Below, one piece after another: positions 51,931 through 60,751 of a DNA stretch of 64,000 nucleotides. The stretch is from Ignavibacteriales bacterium (GTDB lineage: Bacteria > Bacteroidota > Ignavibacteria > UBA10030): positions 233,101 to 297,100 of the forward strand of contig JAPLFR010000015.1 in assembly GCA_026390575.1 (NCBI GenBank), given 5' to 3'. Below the pieces are notes generated by a model that ran no database searches, was not told the origin of the DNA, and worked only from the letters and a program-made list of their open reading frames with translations. The translations under genes were made by a program, and so were the position numbers. How positions within the stretch are numbered: the stretch's first letter is position 1; every line of letters begins with the position of its first letter.

Positions 51931-52884
51931 TTATTTTTTCTCTGATATGAATCCCATCTCGTTCAGCCACATTTCGCAAAGTTTTGTCCACAGTTCTGTT
52001 GAACCAAGATTATCGCGAAGTCCGATGGTATGTGCCCCCAGTGGAAATTCATGAAAACTCACCGATACATTACTGTCGAGAAGCGCTTGATAGAAAAGCA
52101 AGCTATTGCGAACAGAAACCGCTGGATCATTCAATGCATGCACAATAAAGCTTGGAGGTGTTGTAGAAGTTACCTGCAAATGTGCAGAGTACTTTTCAAT
52201 AAGAGTTTTTGACGGATGAGTGCCAAGAAGGTTATCCCTGGTTCCACTATGGGCGTATTTTCCTAAATCAATTACCGGAGAAATCAAAATGAGAAAGTTC
52301 GGCCGGAAAGACACATTATCAAGTGAATCTCCAATGGAAGATACATTTTCCATCTGCGTTCCAAGTGTTGCAGCCAATTGGCCGCCGGCTGATGTACCGA
52401 ATATTCCTATTTTGTCTGGAAGGATTCGCCAGTGAATTGCATGAGCGCGAATAAAACGCATTGCACGTTGTGCATCCTGCAACGGAACAATGTACCTATT
52501 CTGAAGATTGGGTGCGTTGGGAAGGCGGTATTTCAGAACAAATGCGATCACCCCGAAAGTATTAAACCATTTCGCAATCTGGAATCCGGCTGCATGAATT
52601 GATAAATGGTCGTATCCACCGCCGGGACAAATAACAACTGCGGCTCCCTTATTTTCTTGCACGGAAGGGAAGAATGCCCACATACCCGGTGTTCCTACTT
52701 TGTAAATCCGATCATTGGCAATACTATCTTCAACGATCGTACCTTTGGAGTTAGGCATTAAACCTTTCGGCCACAGTGGAATGAATTCTTGTGCAGAAGC
52801 TGGAATGAGAATAATAATTGTTACAAGAAAATAATACGATATATATTGAATAGCCGTTACTTGAGAGCATAGCATTCTTGGCAT
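51931..52884 (-). CDS. Secreted alpha/beta hydrolase, acetylesterase-like
   Basis: This 317-residue protein has an N-terminal signal peptide (to about residue 31, SAQ). The oxyanion motif PGGGYDHLS, the nucleophile motif GTSAG, an aspartate in ALNDPAV and a histidine in LGAHTIGL suggest an intact hydrolase. It resembles acetyl-xylan esterase/BD-FAE type enzymes that deacetylate polysaccharides. An ATG three codons inside the chosen start is also possible. The gene lies 17 bp downstream of the next minus-strand gene. Confidence 0.8.
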   Translation of the reverse strand: MPRMLCSQVTAIQYISYYFLVTIIILIPASAQEFIPLWPKGLMPNSKGTIVEDSIANDRIYKVGTPGMWAFFPSVQENKGAAVVICPGGGYDHLSIHAAGFQIAKWFNTFGVIAFVLKYRLPNAPNLQNRYIVPLQDAQRAMRFIRAHAIHWRILPDKIGIFGTSAGGQLAATLGTQMENVSSIGDSLDNVSFRPNFLILISPVIDLGKYAHSGTRDNLLGTHPSKTLIEKYSAHLQVTSTTPPSFIVHALNDPAVSVRNSLLFYQALLDSNVSVSFHEFPLGAHTIGLRDNLGSTELWTKLCEMWLNEMGFISEKK

Positions 52885-52901
52885 TCTGCATTTCCTCTCA
52901 T

Positions 52902-53801
52902 TTATTTCTTTCTGTAGTTAAATCGCAATACGGTGGGTTTTTTGCTTTGCCCCTCATTTGATATGAGCATGTCCCCGTTTTCAAGAAATGTAATTCCTTC
53001 TGCTTTATTAAACAGTGCTGGATTCAATTGTTCAATATGTTCAAGGTCACCATGCATGCTGAAAATAGAAAGAAGGTAATCGGAAGCGGAAAGCAGGAAA
53101 AGTTTATTCGTCAATGGATGTATACAGACTGCGGAAATTTTAAATTTCATTACCGGTTCTGTTGTTTGTCCTTTTTTCTTTGTCCGTGCTGGGAGATGAA
53201 TGTTATTCTCACGTGCAAATTCTTTAATTTCCTGAAGGTCAAAGACGAAGACAGGTTTCTTGGAGAGCGTTTTTGATTGTAAATCAAAAGCATATATTGC
53301 TCGTTTTTTTTTGTAGGCATGGCCTTTTACAATTTTACCCTTACACGCAATGAGCAGTCTGTTATTATGTTGGTCGTAGCAGAGTCCTTCATTATTGCTT
53401 GATGGAATGCCTGTTGCATACGTGGTCACATGAAAATCGTTTGATTCATATTCTGAAATTTCAAATAAGGTGCCGTCACTTCTGAGAACATATATTGTCT
53501 TGTGAACCCGTGCTATCCCTTCATAGTCACCGTCACCGTTGAAAGTGTATTGCCTTTTAATTTTATTTATTATGATGTCATAAATAAAGAGAATTCCATT
53601 ATCGTCTTGAATGCAAGCAACAGAGGTGGAATCAATAGAAGTGAGTCCTGATATTTCACGCAAAATATCTGGGAGCACAAGGGAAACGTCGGGAGAAGTT
53701 AGATTGTACCCTGTTATTATTTTGTCATTTGTAACGGTTGATCCACTATACAAGAGAGTAAATAGAAAAATGATCGGCATATGTGATATGGCATTTAACA
53801 T
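52902..53801 (-). CDS. SdiA-regulated-like beta-propeller protein
   Basis: This 299-residue protein has an N-terminal signal peptide (about residues 1-20) and a beta-propeller region. It matches the SdiA-regulated family: REISGLTSIDSTSVACIQDDNG, DYEGIARVHKTIYVLRSDG, NNEGLCYDQHNNRLLIACKG, and EGITFLENGDMLISNEGQ. Such proteins are extracytoplasmic; some bind calcium, but no function is fixed. The gene may be co-transcribed with the esterase 17 bp downstream. Confidence 0.78.
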   Translation of the reverse strand: MLNAISHMPIIFLFTLLYSGSTVTNDKIITGYNLTSPDVSLVLPDILREISGLTSIDSTSVACIQDDNGILFIYDIIINKIKRQYTFNGDGDYEGIARVHKTIYVLRSDGTLFEISEYESNDFHVTTYATGIPSSNNEGLCYDQHNNRLLIACKGKIVKGHAYKKKRAIYAFDLQSKTLSKKPVFVFDLQEIKEFARENNIHLPARTKKKGQTTEPVMKFKISAVCIHPLTNKLFLLSASDYLLSIFSMHGDLEHIEQLNPALFNKAEGITFLENGDMLISNEGQSKKPTVLRFNYRKK

Positions 53802-53846
53802 AATTCAATTGTTTTTCAAATTACCGCGATCTATCTAAAAGCGCAA

Positions 53847-53877
53847 GCGGTATAACGGGTGGAGGTTAACTTACCGC
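53847..53877 (-). terminator. Bulged hairpin 12 nt after the acetyltransferase gene
   Basis: On the minus strand, GCGGTA and TACCGC pair, and inside them TAAC pairs with GTTA around a C-rich loop. A CTTTTAG tract follows a few bases later. It may end the cassette-region transcript, or be a degenerate recombination site, since GTTA and TAAC face each other in it. Confidence 0.35.
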
Positions 53878-53889
53878 AAGATACATACA

Positions 53890-54372
53890 TCATAATTTCT
53901 TTTCCAGTTCGATTTCATCACGCAAGGGAATGCCGTCTTTGCCAATTATTGGAATTTGTGGTTTAAGTTGACGGGATCTTTCAATCGCATTGCGATGCAC
54001 TGCTACAAGAACATATCCTCTCCGTTGATAAAATCGCAAAGCATGCAGATTATCATTTGTTGTAATAAGCCAAATTCGATTACTTTCTTTCTCTTTTGCA
54101 ACTTCTTCAACAGATTTCAAAAGGGCTGATCCTATACCACGACCTTCAGCAAGACTGTCAAGCGACACCACTTCACATGCTCCTTCCTCGAATCTATACG
54201 TGAGAAGGCCCGCAGGAACATTTCTATCAATGGCAATAAAACCAGACAATTCGTTCGCAGCATGAAGGACGCCTCGAGAAACAATTGTAGGTGATCCCCA
54301 TCGATCAGTGAGAATGCGATTAATCCACGATTTATCAGTATCATTAATATGTCGGATACTAATCGAGTTCAT
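53890..54372 (-). CDS. GNAT-family N-acetyltransferase
   Basis: This 160-residue acetyltransferase has the acetyl-CoA motif LAEGRGIGSALL in the middle and the NDNLHALRFYQRRGYVLVAVH segment of motif B. The ATG at 54372 was chosen over the longer open frame because it begins at the family N terminus; the upstream part runs through a repeat. It is the last gene of a minus-strand series separated by repeats. Acetyltransferases are frequent cargo of integron cassettes. Substrate unknown. Confidence 0.82.
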   Translation of the reverse strand: MNSISIRHINDTDKSWINRILTDRWGSPTIVSRGVLHAANELSGFIAIDRNVPAGLLTYRFEEGACEVVSLDSLAEGRGIGSALLKSVEEVAKEKESNRIWLITTNDNLHALRFYQRRGYVLVAVHRNAIERSRQLKPQIPIIGKDGIPLRDEIELEKKL

Positions 54373-54390
54373 GAGAAATTTATACGCGGT

Positions 54391-54479
54391 GCACCTTATG
54401 GCGGCTACGTCCGTTCCGATATTACATATCGGGATTCGATCGCGATCACGCATGGCGGGATCGGGCTTCGGCGCTGATA
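54391..54479 (-). repeat. Palindrome-rich cassette-boundary repeat, copy 1 (degenerate end)
   Basis: This 89-nt element shares most of its core with copies at 55119-55209 and 55838-55930, including a hairpin of CCGATAT/ATATCGG type around GTA and the palindrome GATCGCGATC. It ends 18 nt before the acetyltransferase start. The GTTAGGC end seen in the other copies is lost here. Homology with copy 2 continues upstream (plus 54480 to about 54552). GTTAAGC and GTTCAAC boxes lie in the next 40 nt, and a CCCC/GGGG hairpin at 54605-54625 follows the lipoprotein gene. Confidence 0.6.
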
Positions 54480-54645
54480 AGTTTCAATATGCACCCAGCG
54501 AAGCGAGTTCACACTGGTTCTTTCAATTTTGTAATGACCTATGCTCGCCATGCTTAACGTTCCAACGCTCATCCGGTCAGCTTGTTGAACGTTTTGTGTG
54601 AAACCCCCTCTTTTTGCGGGGAGCCTCTGGCGCATACCAAATATA

Positions 54646-55089
54646 TTACATTGGTCTCATCGAAAACCGAATGCGTAATCCTCCGTCAGAACTCGAAGGA
54701 CAGCCACCTTTGTTCGTCGTATAGAATGGATTACATATTATCGTTGTGTCGAAATAACCGCGCGTTGAAACAGTAAATGAATATTTGTGTACCTCTGTGC
54801 CAAATGAGAATGGTGGACTGCAAATCAACATACTATCTAGTTGAATAACATTAGTACTAATCGGAGTAAGCAATTGGGGATTTGTTTTTGTGCTGTCGAG
54901 GAAGATATTGGAAATCGCAACAGCCGGAATTAAACTACCTGTGACTGAATTGGTAATTGACTCGACGTGCAATATTGCCTCTTTATAGATGTGAACGCAT
55001 GGCCCAACGGTTCCTCCGTCGTCCAATGTCTTACAGCCAAATTGAATGAGGATCTGAAAAAGAATTACTATGGTCGTCAACTTGTGCAT
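54646..55089 (-). CDS. Small lipoprotein of unknown function
   Basis: This is a 147-residue protein with a lipoprotein signal peptide whose lipobox is QFGC (Cys19). The mature part is beta-rich and has five further cysteines. I recognise no family. It lies between two cassette-boundary repeats, starting 30 nt after the GTTAGGC end of copy 2. No strong ribosome-binding site is visible. It could be an integron-cassette gene; such genes are often unique small secreted proteins. Confidence 0.6.
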   Translation of the reverse strand: MHKLTTIVILFQILIQFGCKTLDDGGTVGPCVHIYKEAILHVESITNSVTGSLIPAVAISNIFLDSTKTNPQLLTPISTNVIQLDSMLICSPPFSFGTEVHKYSFTVSTRGYFDTTIICNPFYTTNKGGCPSSSDGGLRIRFSMRPM

Positions 55090-55118
55090 TCAGTTAATGT
55101 GGCTATTCTTGTGCGCCC

Positions 55119-55209
55119 GCCTAACGGACCGGCGCTAAGTCCGTCCCGATATTACATATCGGGACGCGATCGCGATCCCGCTTGGCGGTATCGGACTGCC
55201 GCGTTGATA
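55119..55209 (-). repeat. attC-like palindromic repeat, copy 2
   Basis: Read on the minus strand, this 91-nt element runs from ATCAAC to GTTAGGC. It holds AGTCCG facing CGGACT, a perfect hairpin (CCCGATAT-GTA-ATATCGGG) and GATCGCGATC. GTTAGGC fits the integron R' consensus GTTRRRY and AAC faces it at the other end. It ends 29 nt before the lipoprotein gene. The block from 55119 to 55390 is flanked by GCCTAAC and GTTAGGC in inverted orientation. The stretch 55090-55400 holds no gene. Confidence 0.55.
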
Positions 55210-55314
55210 ACTTTCGTAATGCAACCAACGAAATGAGTTCATGCTGAAAAAGAAATTATTAAGAACGAAACCTATGCGAGCCATGTGCCGCTTTACGGCA
55301 TCCCGTACAGCGGG

Positions 55315-55390
55315 ACTTAACGTATCCAGCCTGCCCGCCATGCTTCACCTTTTGGCGGGCTGGCAACCGTCAGCTTGATCCTGGTTAGGC
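55315..55390 (-). repeat. Alternative 76-nt attC-like site
   Basis: On the minus strand this segment begins GCCTAAC (fits RYYYAAC) and ends GTTAAGT (fits GTTRRRY), with a strong internal stem of AGCCCGCC-type and GGCGGGC-type arms. It starts 10 nt after the stop codon of the 131-residue secreted protein gene. The 76-nt length is typical of attC sites. Confidence 0.45.
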
Positions 55391-55400
55391 GTTGCAGTTG

Positions 55401-55796
55401 TTAATGGCTCGAATGCCAACTTGTAATTCCCCAAACGCCATCTTTGTTCTTCATTAACGCAAAAGTATGAAACCGCACATCGTTTGCCACGGTAGTAGTT
55501 TTTAGAGCCATCACAGCTGTATTTGCCTCAGCAGAGACAACTAATTTGAAAAAAAAGAAGTGACAGCCTTCATAGGTTTTCTGCAAGTCAACTTTACTCG
55601 GTGTAGTTTCTGAAAAAAGGCTATCAGAGACAATCATTAATACTTGATTGTCAGATTTTCCTTCGAGAAAATTTTGAACTGTATTTTGCACTGTTAAAAA
55701 TATCTCGTGATTGTTTTGAGGCGACTTCGTTTGGGAAATACTGGGAATTATCCAGAAGATAGATCCAATAAACAGAACTACGGTTCGACGAATCAT
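55401..55796 (-). CDS. Small secreted protein of unknown function
   Basis: This 131-residue protein has a signal peptide (about residues 1-21, ending ISQ) and a mature part with alternating helix and strand. The C terminus KNKDGVWGITSWHSS is reminiscent of NTF2-like or SnoaL-type folds, but I cannot assign a family. AAAAGGAGG stands 4-5 nt before the ATG, a strong ribosome-binding site. The gene lies between attC-like copies 2 and 3 and is a plausible cassette gene. Confidence 0.65.
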   Translation of the reverse strand: MIRRTVVLFIGSIFWIIPSISQTKSPQNNHEIFLTVQNTVQNFLEGKSDNQVLMIVSDSLFSETTPSKVDLQKTYEGCHFFFFKLVVSAEANTAVMALKTTTVANDVRFHTFALMKNKDGVWGITSWHSSH

Positions 55797-55837
55797 TTTA
55801 TCCTCCTTTTAATATTAACGAATCATTTGTCAGCAAC

Positions 55838-55930
55838 GCCTAACGGACCGGCGGCTAAGTCCGTCCCGATAATACATATCGGGATTCGATCGCGATCACG
55901 CTTGGCAGGATCGGACTGCGGCGCTGAATA
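55838..55930 (-). repeat. attC-like palindromic repeat, copy 3
   Basis: This 93-nt element starts about 30 nt after the Ig/FGE lipoprotein gene stop and ends in GTTAGGC, 42 nt before the next gene. Its central 65 nt closely match copies 1 and 2. CGGACT with AGTCCG and GCCGC segments can pair. The opposite end is ATTCAGC instead of a full RYYYAAC, so pairing of the R boxes is imperfect. Confidence 0.55.
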
Positions 55931-55960
55931 GATGTAAAAAATTTTGGATTACTGTAAATG

Positions 55961-57448
55961 TTATTTTTGTACACATCGAAAGCCAGTATCGGTGCTATAC
56001 CGAACTGTTGGAGCGAAACCGCCGAAGTGTTGGCCCACTTCACAATAACTCTTATCAGCACTGTAACAACCACCTCGCACGATTCGCATCTCGATTTGTG
56101 ATCCTGGTGTCGAAGGTCCTTTAGGATCAATCGCTCCACCTACTGGATATGTATTATCAACCAGCCAATCCCAGCACAGTTCATAAACATTACCGCTCAT
56201 ATCAAATAGACCGAGTTCATTTGCTTTTAATTGTCCAACAGGCTGAGTAGTGCCTAAAGAATTTAAGTTATACCAAGCCACTTCTCCGATAGTGTTACTG
56301 CCGCTGTAGGAATAATTATGAGAGTAGATTCCTCCTCGCGCGGCAAACTCCCATTCCGTTTCTGTCGGCAACCGATACCCGTTTGCGGTCCATTTTACCG
56401 CACTACTATTAATTGAAATTTCACCAGTGCGATACACAGTTGTCTGTGTGCTGTCCGTATAATAGACTGGTGTCAATCCTTCTTTTTCTGATCGGGCATT
56501 ACACCACTTCACAACCTCATACCAGTTCACCTGAGTAACGGGATGATGTATTGTGCCGTTGTTTCCATTATTTCCTGCAGGAATATCAGTGTTCGTGTAG
56601 CCATGAGTTAATGCCCAATTTCTCACATCTGTCCATAACCCATATGTCACTTCGTATTTATCCATCTTGAAACTGCTAATAGTGATTGGAGTTGTCCGAG
56701 CAGTAAAAGTGCCGCCGGCTATCGATACATAGGAAAATGTCGCTGTTGTTGTGAACCGCCATATTGGACCGCTTGTTATTGCGCCTTTCTTATCTCTCGC
56801 TACTATTTTCCAATAATAGGTAGCATTTACTACCAAATCATTTTGAATGATATAGGTACTAGATTCTTGGGTTGCGACAATTGTTGTTGGCGGATTAACC
56901 GTTCCACGATAGACATCATATATTAATGTATCTCCGTCGGGATCGTTGCATGACCAACTAAGATTAATTGGGGAGGAAACTGAATTTGCATTATCTGTTG
57001 GAAACGGATTGGCAGGTACAGTAGGTGCATTGTTTGTGATAACCTTGATTTTTATGTTGACCACTGACGAAGAACCGCTTTGGCCATTCTGATCGGTTCC
57101 TTTTGCCATAACAGTATGTTCTCCGCTTAAGCCCGTTGTGTTCCAATCGTATTCATAAGGTGAAGAACGATCAACACCTGCAAATTGTCCATCAATATAA
57201 AACTCTACTTTTGTGATGCCTTTACTATCTGTAGCATCAACAATAATTTTATAGACAGTATCAGCTTTTATCTCTGATCCATTCGCAGGTGATACAACGG
57301 CAACAACTGGATTTTCTGTCTCCGTCGGCTGAGTTGAATTATCCTTGCATGAGACAAACACAAAAAGTATGAAGAACGGGAGGTACACTTTGAACATAGT
57401 CATCGTTAATTCTCTCATGTATATGGAAGTATGTTGAATGAGTTTCAT
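55961..57448 (-). CDS. Lipoprotein with Ig-like, FnIII-like and formylglycine-generating-enzyme-type domains
   Basis: This is a 495-residue protein. A long N region precedes a lipobox-like FVSC at about residue 34. A bacterial Ig-like domain (about 45-135) contains VVSPANGSEI and GITKVEFYIDG. A fibronectin-III-like domain (about 140-235) contains DPDGDTLIYDVY. A SUMF1/FGE-sulfatase domain (about 240-495) contains KYEVTYGLW, GYRLPTETEWEFAARGG and MSGNVYELCWDW, and ends FRCV. AAGGAG is well placed before the first ATG, fixing the start. Many bacterial SUMF1-type proteins are not sulfatase activators, and no sulfatase gene is nearby. Confidence 0.82.
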   Translation of the reverse strand: MKLIQHTSIYMRELTMTMFKVYLPFFILFVFVSCKDNSTQPTETENPVVAVVSPANGSEIKADTVYKIIVDATDSKGITKVEFYIDGQFAGVDRSSPYEYDWNTTGLSGEHTVMAKGTDQNGQSGSSSVVNIKIKVITNNAPTVPANPFPTDNANSVSSPINLSWSCNDPDGDTLIYDVYRGTVNPPTTIVATQESSTYIIQNDLVVNATYYWKIVARDKKGAITSGPIWRFTTTATFSYVSIAGGTFTARTTPITISSFKMDKYEVTYGLWTDVRNWALTHGYTNTDIPAGNNGNNGTIHHPVTQVNWYEVVKWCNARSEKEGLTPVYYTDSTQTTVYRTGEISINSSAVKWTANGYRLPTETEWEFAARGGIYSHNYSYSGSNTIGEVAWYNLNSLGTTQPVGQLKANELGLFDMSGNVYELCWDWLVDNTYPVGGAIDPKGPSTPGSQIEMRIVRGGCYSADKSYCEVGQHFGGFAPTVRYSTDTGFRCVQK

Positions 57449-57817
57449 AGGATTTCTCCTTAATAGAGACGATGAATATTTGCCGCTTTATTGAACTGTT
57501 TATAACAAACAATCAAACCAATAACGCACAATGTTTCGATAATGCTTATCTTCCTCTCAGAGTTCAGGATATGCGATGATGGGGTTGATTGAACTAGTCT
57601 TTTGCCTTCAATATGCACGAATTGTTAATAACGTGCGAAACTATTTTCCTTAGTATTGCCTTTTTAGAGATGTAGTGGTTCTGTTGTAACTCCCGTGCTC
57701 CCGAAATCAACCACTCGATATAAATTTACAGTAGACCATCGACTTTGTCAAGGAATAATAGATCGCCATTGAGCGCCATCACAATTTGCTGCTTGTTCCT
57801 GGTTATTTATTTTTCTG
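57449..57817. other. Gene-free stretch upstream of the Ig/FGE lipoprotein
   Basis: These 369 bp contain no convincing gene. A short inverted repeat (GCACG at 57615 with CGTGC at 57632) is visible, and the promoter of the lipoprotein gene probably lies near its 5' end. No copy of the cassette-boundary repeat is present, so the array appears to end at the lipoprotein gene. Confidence 0.5.
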
Positions 57818-59065
57818 CTATTTCCGCGGAGTTCCTTTCATCTCATGTAATACATACGCGAACACACCAAACGCGCGCACTGCTTCTGATTGCGCGTGTA
57901 CCGTCCCAACTTCATTCACCTTGTAACCATCTTCACCGCCACTCGGATTCCATCCGTTTCTGATGCCGTCGTCTATCGGGCGATGGAGCGTGATCAATGC
58001 ATTGCCGTGATGGTTTGTCCATACGTGTTCCAGCATCTTTTCAATTTTGTACGGAATATCGGGAAGACGGTCCGGAGCAATTTGATACGCATCTAATATG
58101 AAATGAACGAAAGCGCCGTTTCCATCCATCCGCAGTTGATAAAAATCCTGCGAATCGACCCAGCCGTTCGCCGGATCCATAATGCGATGTGCTGTTGCTG
58201 CGGCGATCTCTTTATATTTTTTATCGCCGGTCATCCGGAACATTGCCGCCCCGATTGAGCACATGCCTGCACCTTCCCAAGGAAACTGCCTGCCGAATGC
58301 TGCCTTTCCTTCGTCCCCTTTCCATATTCCATGACCGCGATAAAATTTTTTCTCCACTCCCGGGTACTTCGCATCGCCGTTCCATACCAGCATAGCATCC
58401 GTAAAAAATTGCCGCTCGTGTGTTGCTTCAAAGAGCCAGCATGCCACGGCCGCCATTTGGTTCATATTGCTGTTTGTGAATATTCTAAAATTGCCTTGTG
58501 CGCCGGGAGTATAATTATACCAGCTCCAAAAGCCCTCGTGATTGGAAAGCCGTCCTTCGCGTTTCGCTTCTAAATATCTTTTTTTTGCATCATCCACCCA
58601 TTGAATATTCTTCCTCCCGGACATATCCCACCAGTACATTTCTGCTAAACAGACCCAAGCACGGTCGTCCACCCATGTTCCATTCTTCATATCGAGAAGC
58701 CGGTATGTGTCGGTGTAGAGCGCCAGCAGATTTTGATCGCCGGTCGCAGCATAAAGATGGGCATCTCCGATAGCACCGTACGCTCCTTCCCATTCCGCAT
58801 TATACACTTGATGGAAGAGGATGTCAATCGCATAGGCGCGCTGTATTGTACGATGAAGGAGATCGGGAGTACGAGATCCTTGCGGTGGTGCGTGTTGAAC
58901 AATGGACGGAGATTCATTCTTCGTTCCGAAGAATTTATCTCTCGTAAGAAGATAAACCGCTGCGAGTAATGCGAACAGACCAAGTGCGGTAATTATAAAA
59001 TACTTTATGCGGGGTATTGTTTTCTTCGGTGGAGTTGCTTGATATCGTTTCTGTTTATTTGGCAT
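57818..59065 (-). CDS. Membrane-anchored GH76-like (six-hairpin) glycosidase-type protein
   Basis: This 415-residue protein has a basic N terminus and a membrane helix (about residues 22-41). The remainder forms an alpha/alpha-barrel. WVDDRAWVCLAEMYWWD resembles the DD-containing active-site region of GH76 alpha-1,6-mannanases and related six-hairpin enzymes. FPWEGAGMCSIGAAMFRMTGD is another helical-hairpin repeat. The barrel is expected outside the inner membrane. Substrate is unknown and the family call is by pattern only; unsaturated glucuronyl hydrolase-type folds are an alternative. Confidence 0.6.
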   Translation of the reverse strand: MPNKQKRYQATPPKKTIPRIKYFIITALGLFALLAAVYLLTRDKFFGTKNESPSIVQHAPPQGSRTPDLLHRTIQRAYAIDILFHQVYNAEWEGAYGAIGDAHLYAATGDQNLLALYTDTYRLLDMKNGTWVDDRAWVCLAEMYWWDMSGRKNIQWVDDAKKRYLEAKREGRLSNHEGFWSWYNYTPGAQGNFRIFTNSNMNQMAAVACWLFEATHERQFFTDAMLVWNGDAKYPGVEKKFYRGHGIWKGDEGKAAFGRQFPWEGAGMCSIGAAMFRMTGDKKYKEIAAATAHRIMDPANGWVDSQDFYQLRMDGNGAFVHFILDAYQIAPDRLPDIPYKIEKMLEHVWTNHHGNALITLHRPIDDGIRNGWNPSGGEDGYKVNEVGTVHAQSEAVRAFGVFAYVLHEMKGTPRK

Positions 59066-59180
59066 CTACAATGGCGAAGTATTTAATCAAATGTAGATAA
59101 AAGCCATCTGAGACACAAAGAAAAAGCTCTTAAGAGAAGGCAGGAGCCGATGAGTAGAAAACCAATGAGCCACCTTTGTC

Positions 59181-59205
59181 ATTCCCGAATGTTTCAATCG
59201 GGAAT
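59181..59205. repeat. Short inverted repeat (ATTCCCGA/TCGGGAAT)
   Basis: An 8-bp perfect inverted repeat with a 9-nt loop lies in the 240-bp gap between two minus-strand genes. On the plus strand it is followed by CTAACTTTTT, but no plus-strand gene precedes it. The GTCATTCCCGA...TCGGGAATC form recalls dispersed extragenic palindromes seen in many genomes. Confidence 0.4.
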
Positions 59206-59305
59206 CTAACTTTTTAATAATAATCTATGTAAGAATAGCCAATCACTGAAAATTTGCTGATGTCAATCCAAGCGTTTCGAGAATATCGCAGCAATCGTTA
59301 TCCAA

Positions 59306-60694
59306 TCAAAAATGATAATTCAGAGAGACAACACCAAAAATATTTTGCTGTATTCCGCTCAACAGATATATCCCTTTTCCCAGGATTTGCTCTGCCAAAT
59401 ATCCGTTGAGTACAAATTGGTTGATGACGATGCCAACTCCGAGAGAAACTGCTTGTTTCGATGATGAAAGTCCAAACGATGGCACAAATCCCGGTTCCAC
59501 GGTAATGTTGGATTCGATGGACGGCAGGGGGGAAGGTGGTTCTATTCGTGTTCGTTGCATGGAAATCCGTTTAAAGAAACCTGCACGTATCAATAACCAC
59601 TTTGCAGCCGCAAATTCAACTCCGGCATTGATCTTGGGAAGGTCAAACCATGATCGCGTATACCTTGTTGTTTGGTGAATTATTCCATTGTAGCTTGCTA
59701 CATCATTCTTGAGAGTAATATATTGAATACTTAACCCCATCACCGCCAGTCCGTTTTCCCATCGAGATTGAAGCCCTGCCCCGAGTTCACATTCCCATTT
59801 TGAATAACTATTCGGCAGCGGCAGCAAATAATTAGACTGCGGCTTGCTGGTTACTTCCGGCTCATAGAAAAAATATTCTGTCCGGGCTATTGGAACAATC
59901 GAGAGTCTCGGTGAAATCTTATAGAATACTCTTCCGACGAGAGACAATTCATATCCTGTCGCAGAAAACGAAGATTCCACAACCGGAGCATTTGTGTTAT
60001 TATCTGAATAGTCGGAGGAAGCACTGTTCAATCGAAAACATCCGGCAAGATCGAGTGTAGTAGTTTCGTTGAGAGGATAGAGTACACCGGCTTTGATTCC
60101 GTACTGGCTGAGAGCGGCAGAACATTTTCTCCCCTGAGAAACAGTTCCTGTTCCATCGTCATCTCTGCTCCAGCTGGATTCATAGAGAGCGATCCCGATT
60201 GACGCATGACCAAGTGTAAACCCGGCGATGAGCTGGAGCGGCGTTAACGGTTCACTGGAAGATTGAACAAGAATATTTTGCAAGTATGAATCGAGGGCAG
60301 ATTTCATGTAGTCACACGCAGAATAGTATCCGCCGGTTTGATATCCATAGGAGTTCTCCGAAAACATAGGACCCTCGCGTTTTCCAACAGTCAGTCCCAA
60401 TGTGACGTTTTCAAGTGCAAAACTCACTCCATAAAATTGGTTGGTCGATGAAAAACCGGAGCCGCTGGCGAATCCCGTACCCAACTCAACAGAAACAAGA
60501 TTGGAGTATTGCTCGATATATGCTGGATTGATATACAAATCCGTATAATCGTTAAGAAAGTAATTTGCGGGACCACCGCCTAACGCGAGGGTTCTTGCAT
60601 ACCCTCCTTGAATCGCCACAGTCGTGTCACTTGCTTGAGATACAGGATAGTATAATAAGCATGCCACACATACCACCGCCAATTTATATATCAT
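59306..60694 (-). CDS. Outer-membrane beta-barrel protein
   Basis: This 462-residue protein has a signal peptide (about residues 1-21, ending SQAS). Its sequence is rich in amphipathic strands, including YTDLYINPAYIEQYSNLVSVELG near the N terminus, and ends in a strand with terminal phenylalanine (VVSLNYHF). The N-terminal ARTLALGG and INPA patterns resemble the PorV/FadL-like long-chain transporter group. Function is not determined. It is followed by a gap holding a short palindrome and preceded by the Ig-like lipoprotein gene on the same strand. Confidence 0.72.
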   Translation of the reverse strand: MIYKLAVVCVACLLYYPVSQASDTTVAIQGGYARTLALGGGPANYFLNDYTDLYINPAYIEQYSNLVSVELGTGFASGSGFSSTNQFYGVSFALENVTLGLTVGKREGPMFSENSYGYQTGGYYSACDYMKSALDSYLQNILVQSSSEPLTPLQLIAGFTLGHASIGIALYESSWSRDDDGTGTVSQGRKCSAALSQYGIKAGVLYPLNETTTLDLAGCFRLNSASSDYSDNNTNAPVVESSFSATGYELSLVGRVFYKISPRLSIVPIARTEYFFYEPEVTSKPQSNYLLPLPNSYSKWECELGAGLQSRWENGLAVMGLSIQYITLKNDVASYNGIIHQTTRYTRSWFDLPKINAGVEFAAAKWLLIRAGFFKRISMQRTRIEPPSPLPSIESNITVEPGFVPSFGLSSSKQAVSLGVGIVINQFVLNGYLAEQILGKGIYLLSGIQQNIFGVVSLNYHF

Positions 60695-60751
60695 ATATTT
60701 TCTCTTTCTGCCGCCGAATATCGTGATGTACGTAGAGACAGGTATTCATAG

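Noticed and set aside
55961-57448. Type IX secretion C-terminal sorting domain on the Ig/FGE protein or other envelope proteins
   Set aside because: The C termini end in the catalytic or Ig domains; no typical sorting domain is visible.
53802-57817. Integron integrase gene near the attC-like repeats
   Set aside because: No tyrosine recombinase is encoded within the window on either strand.
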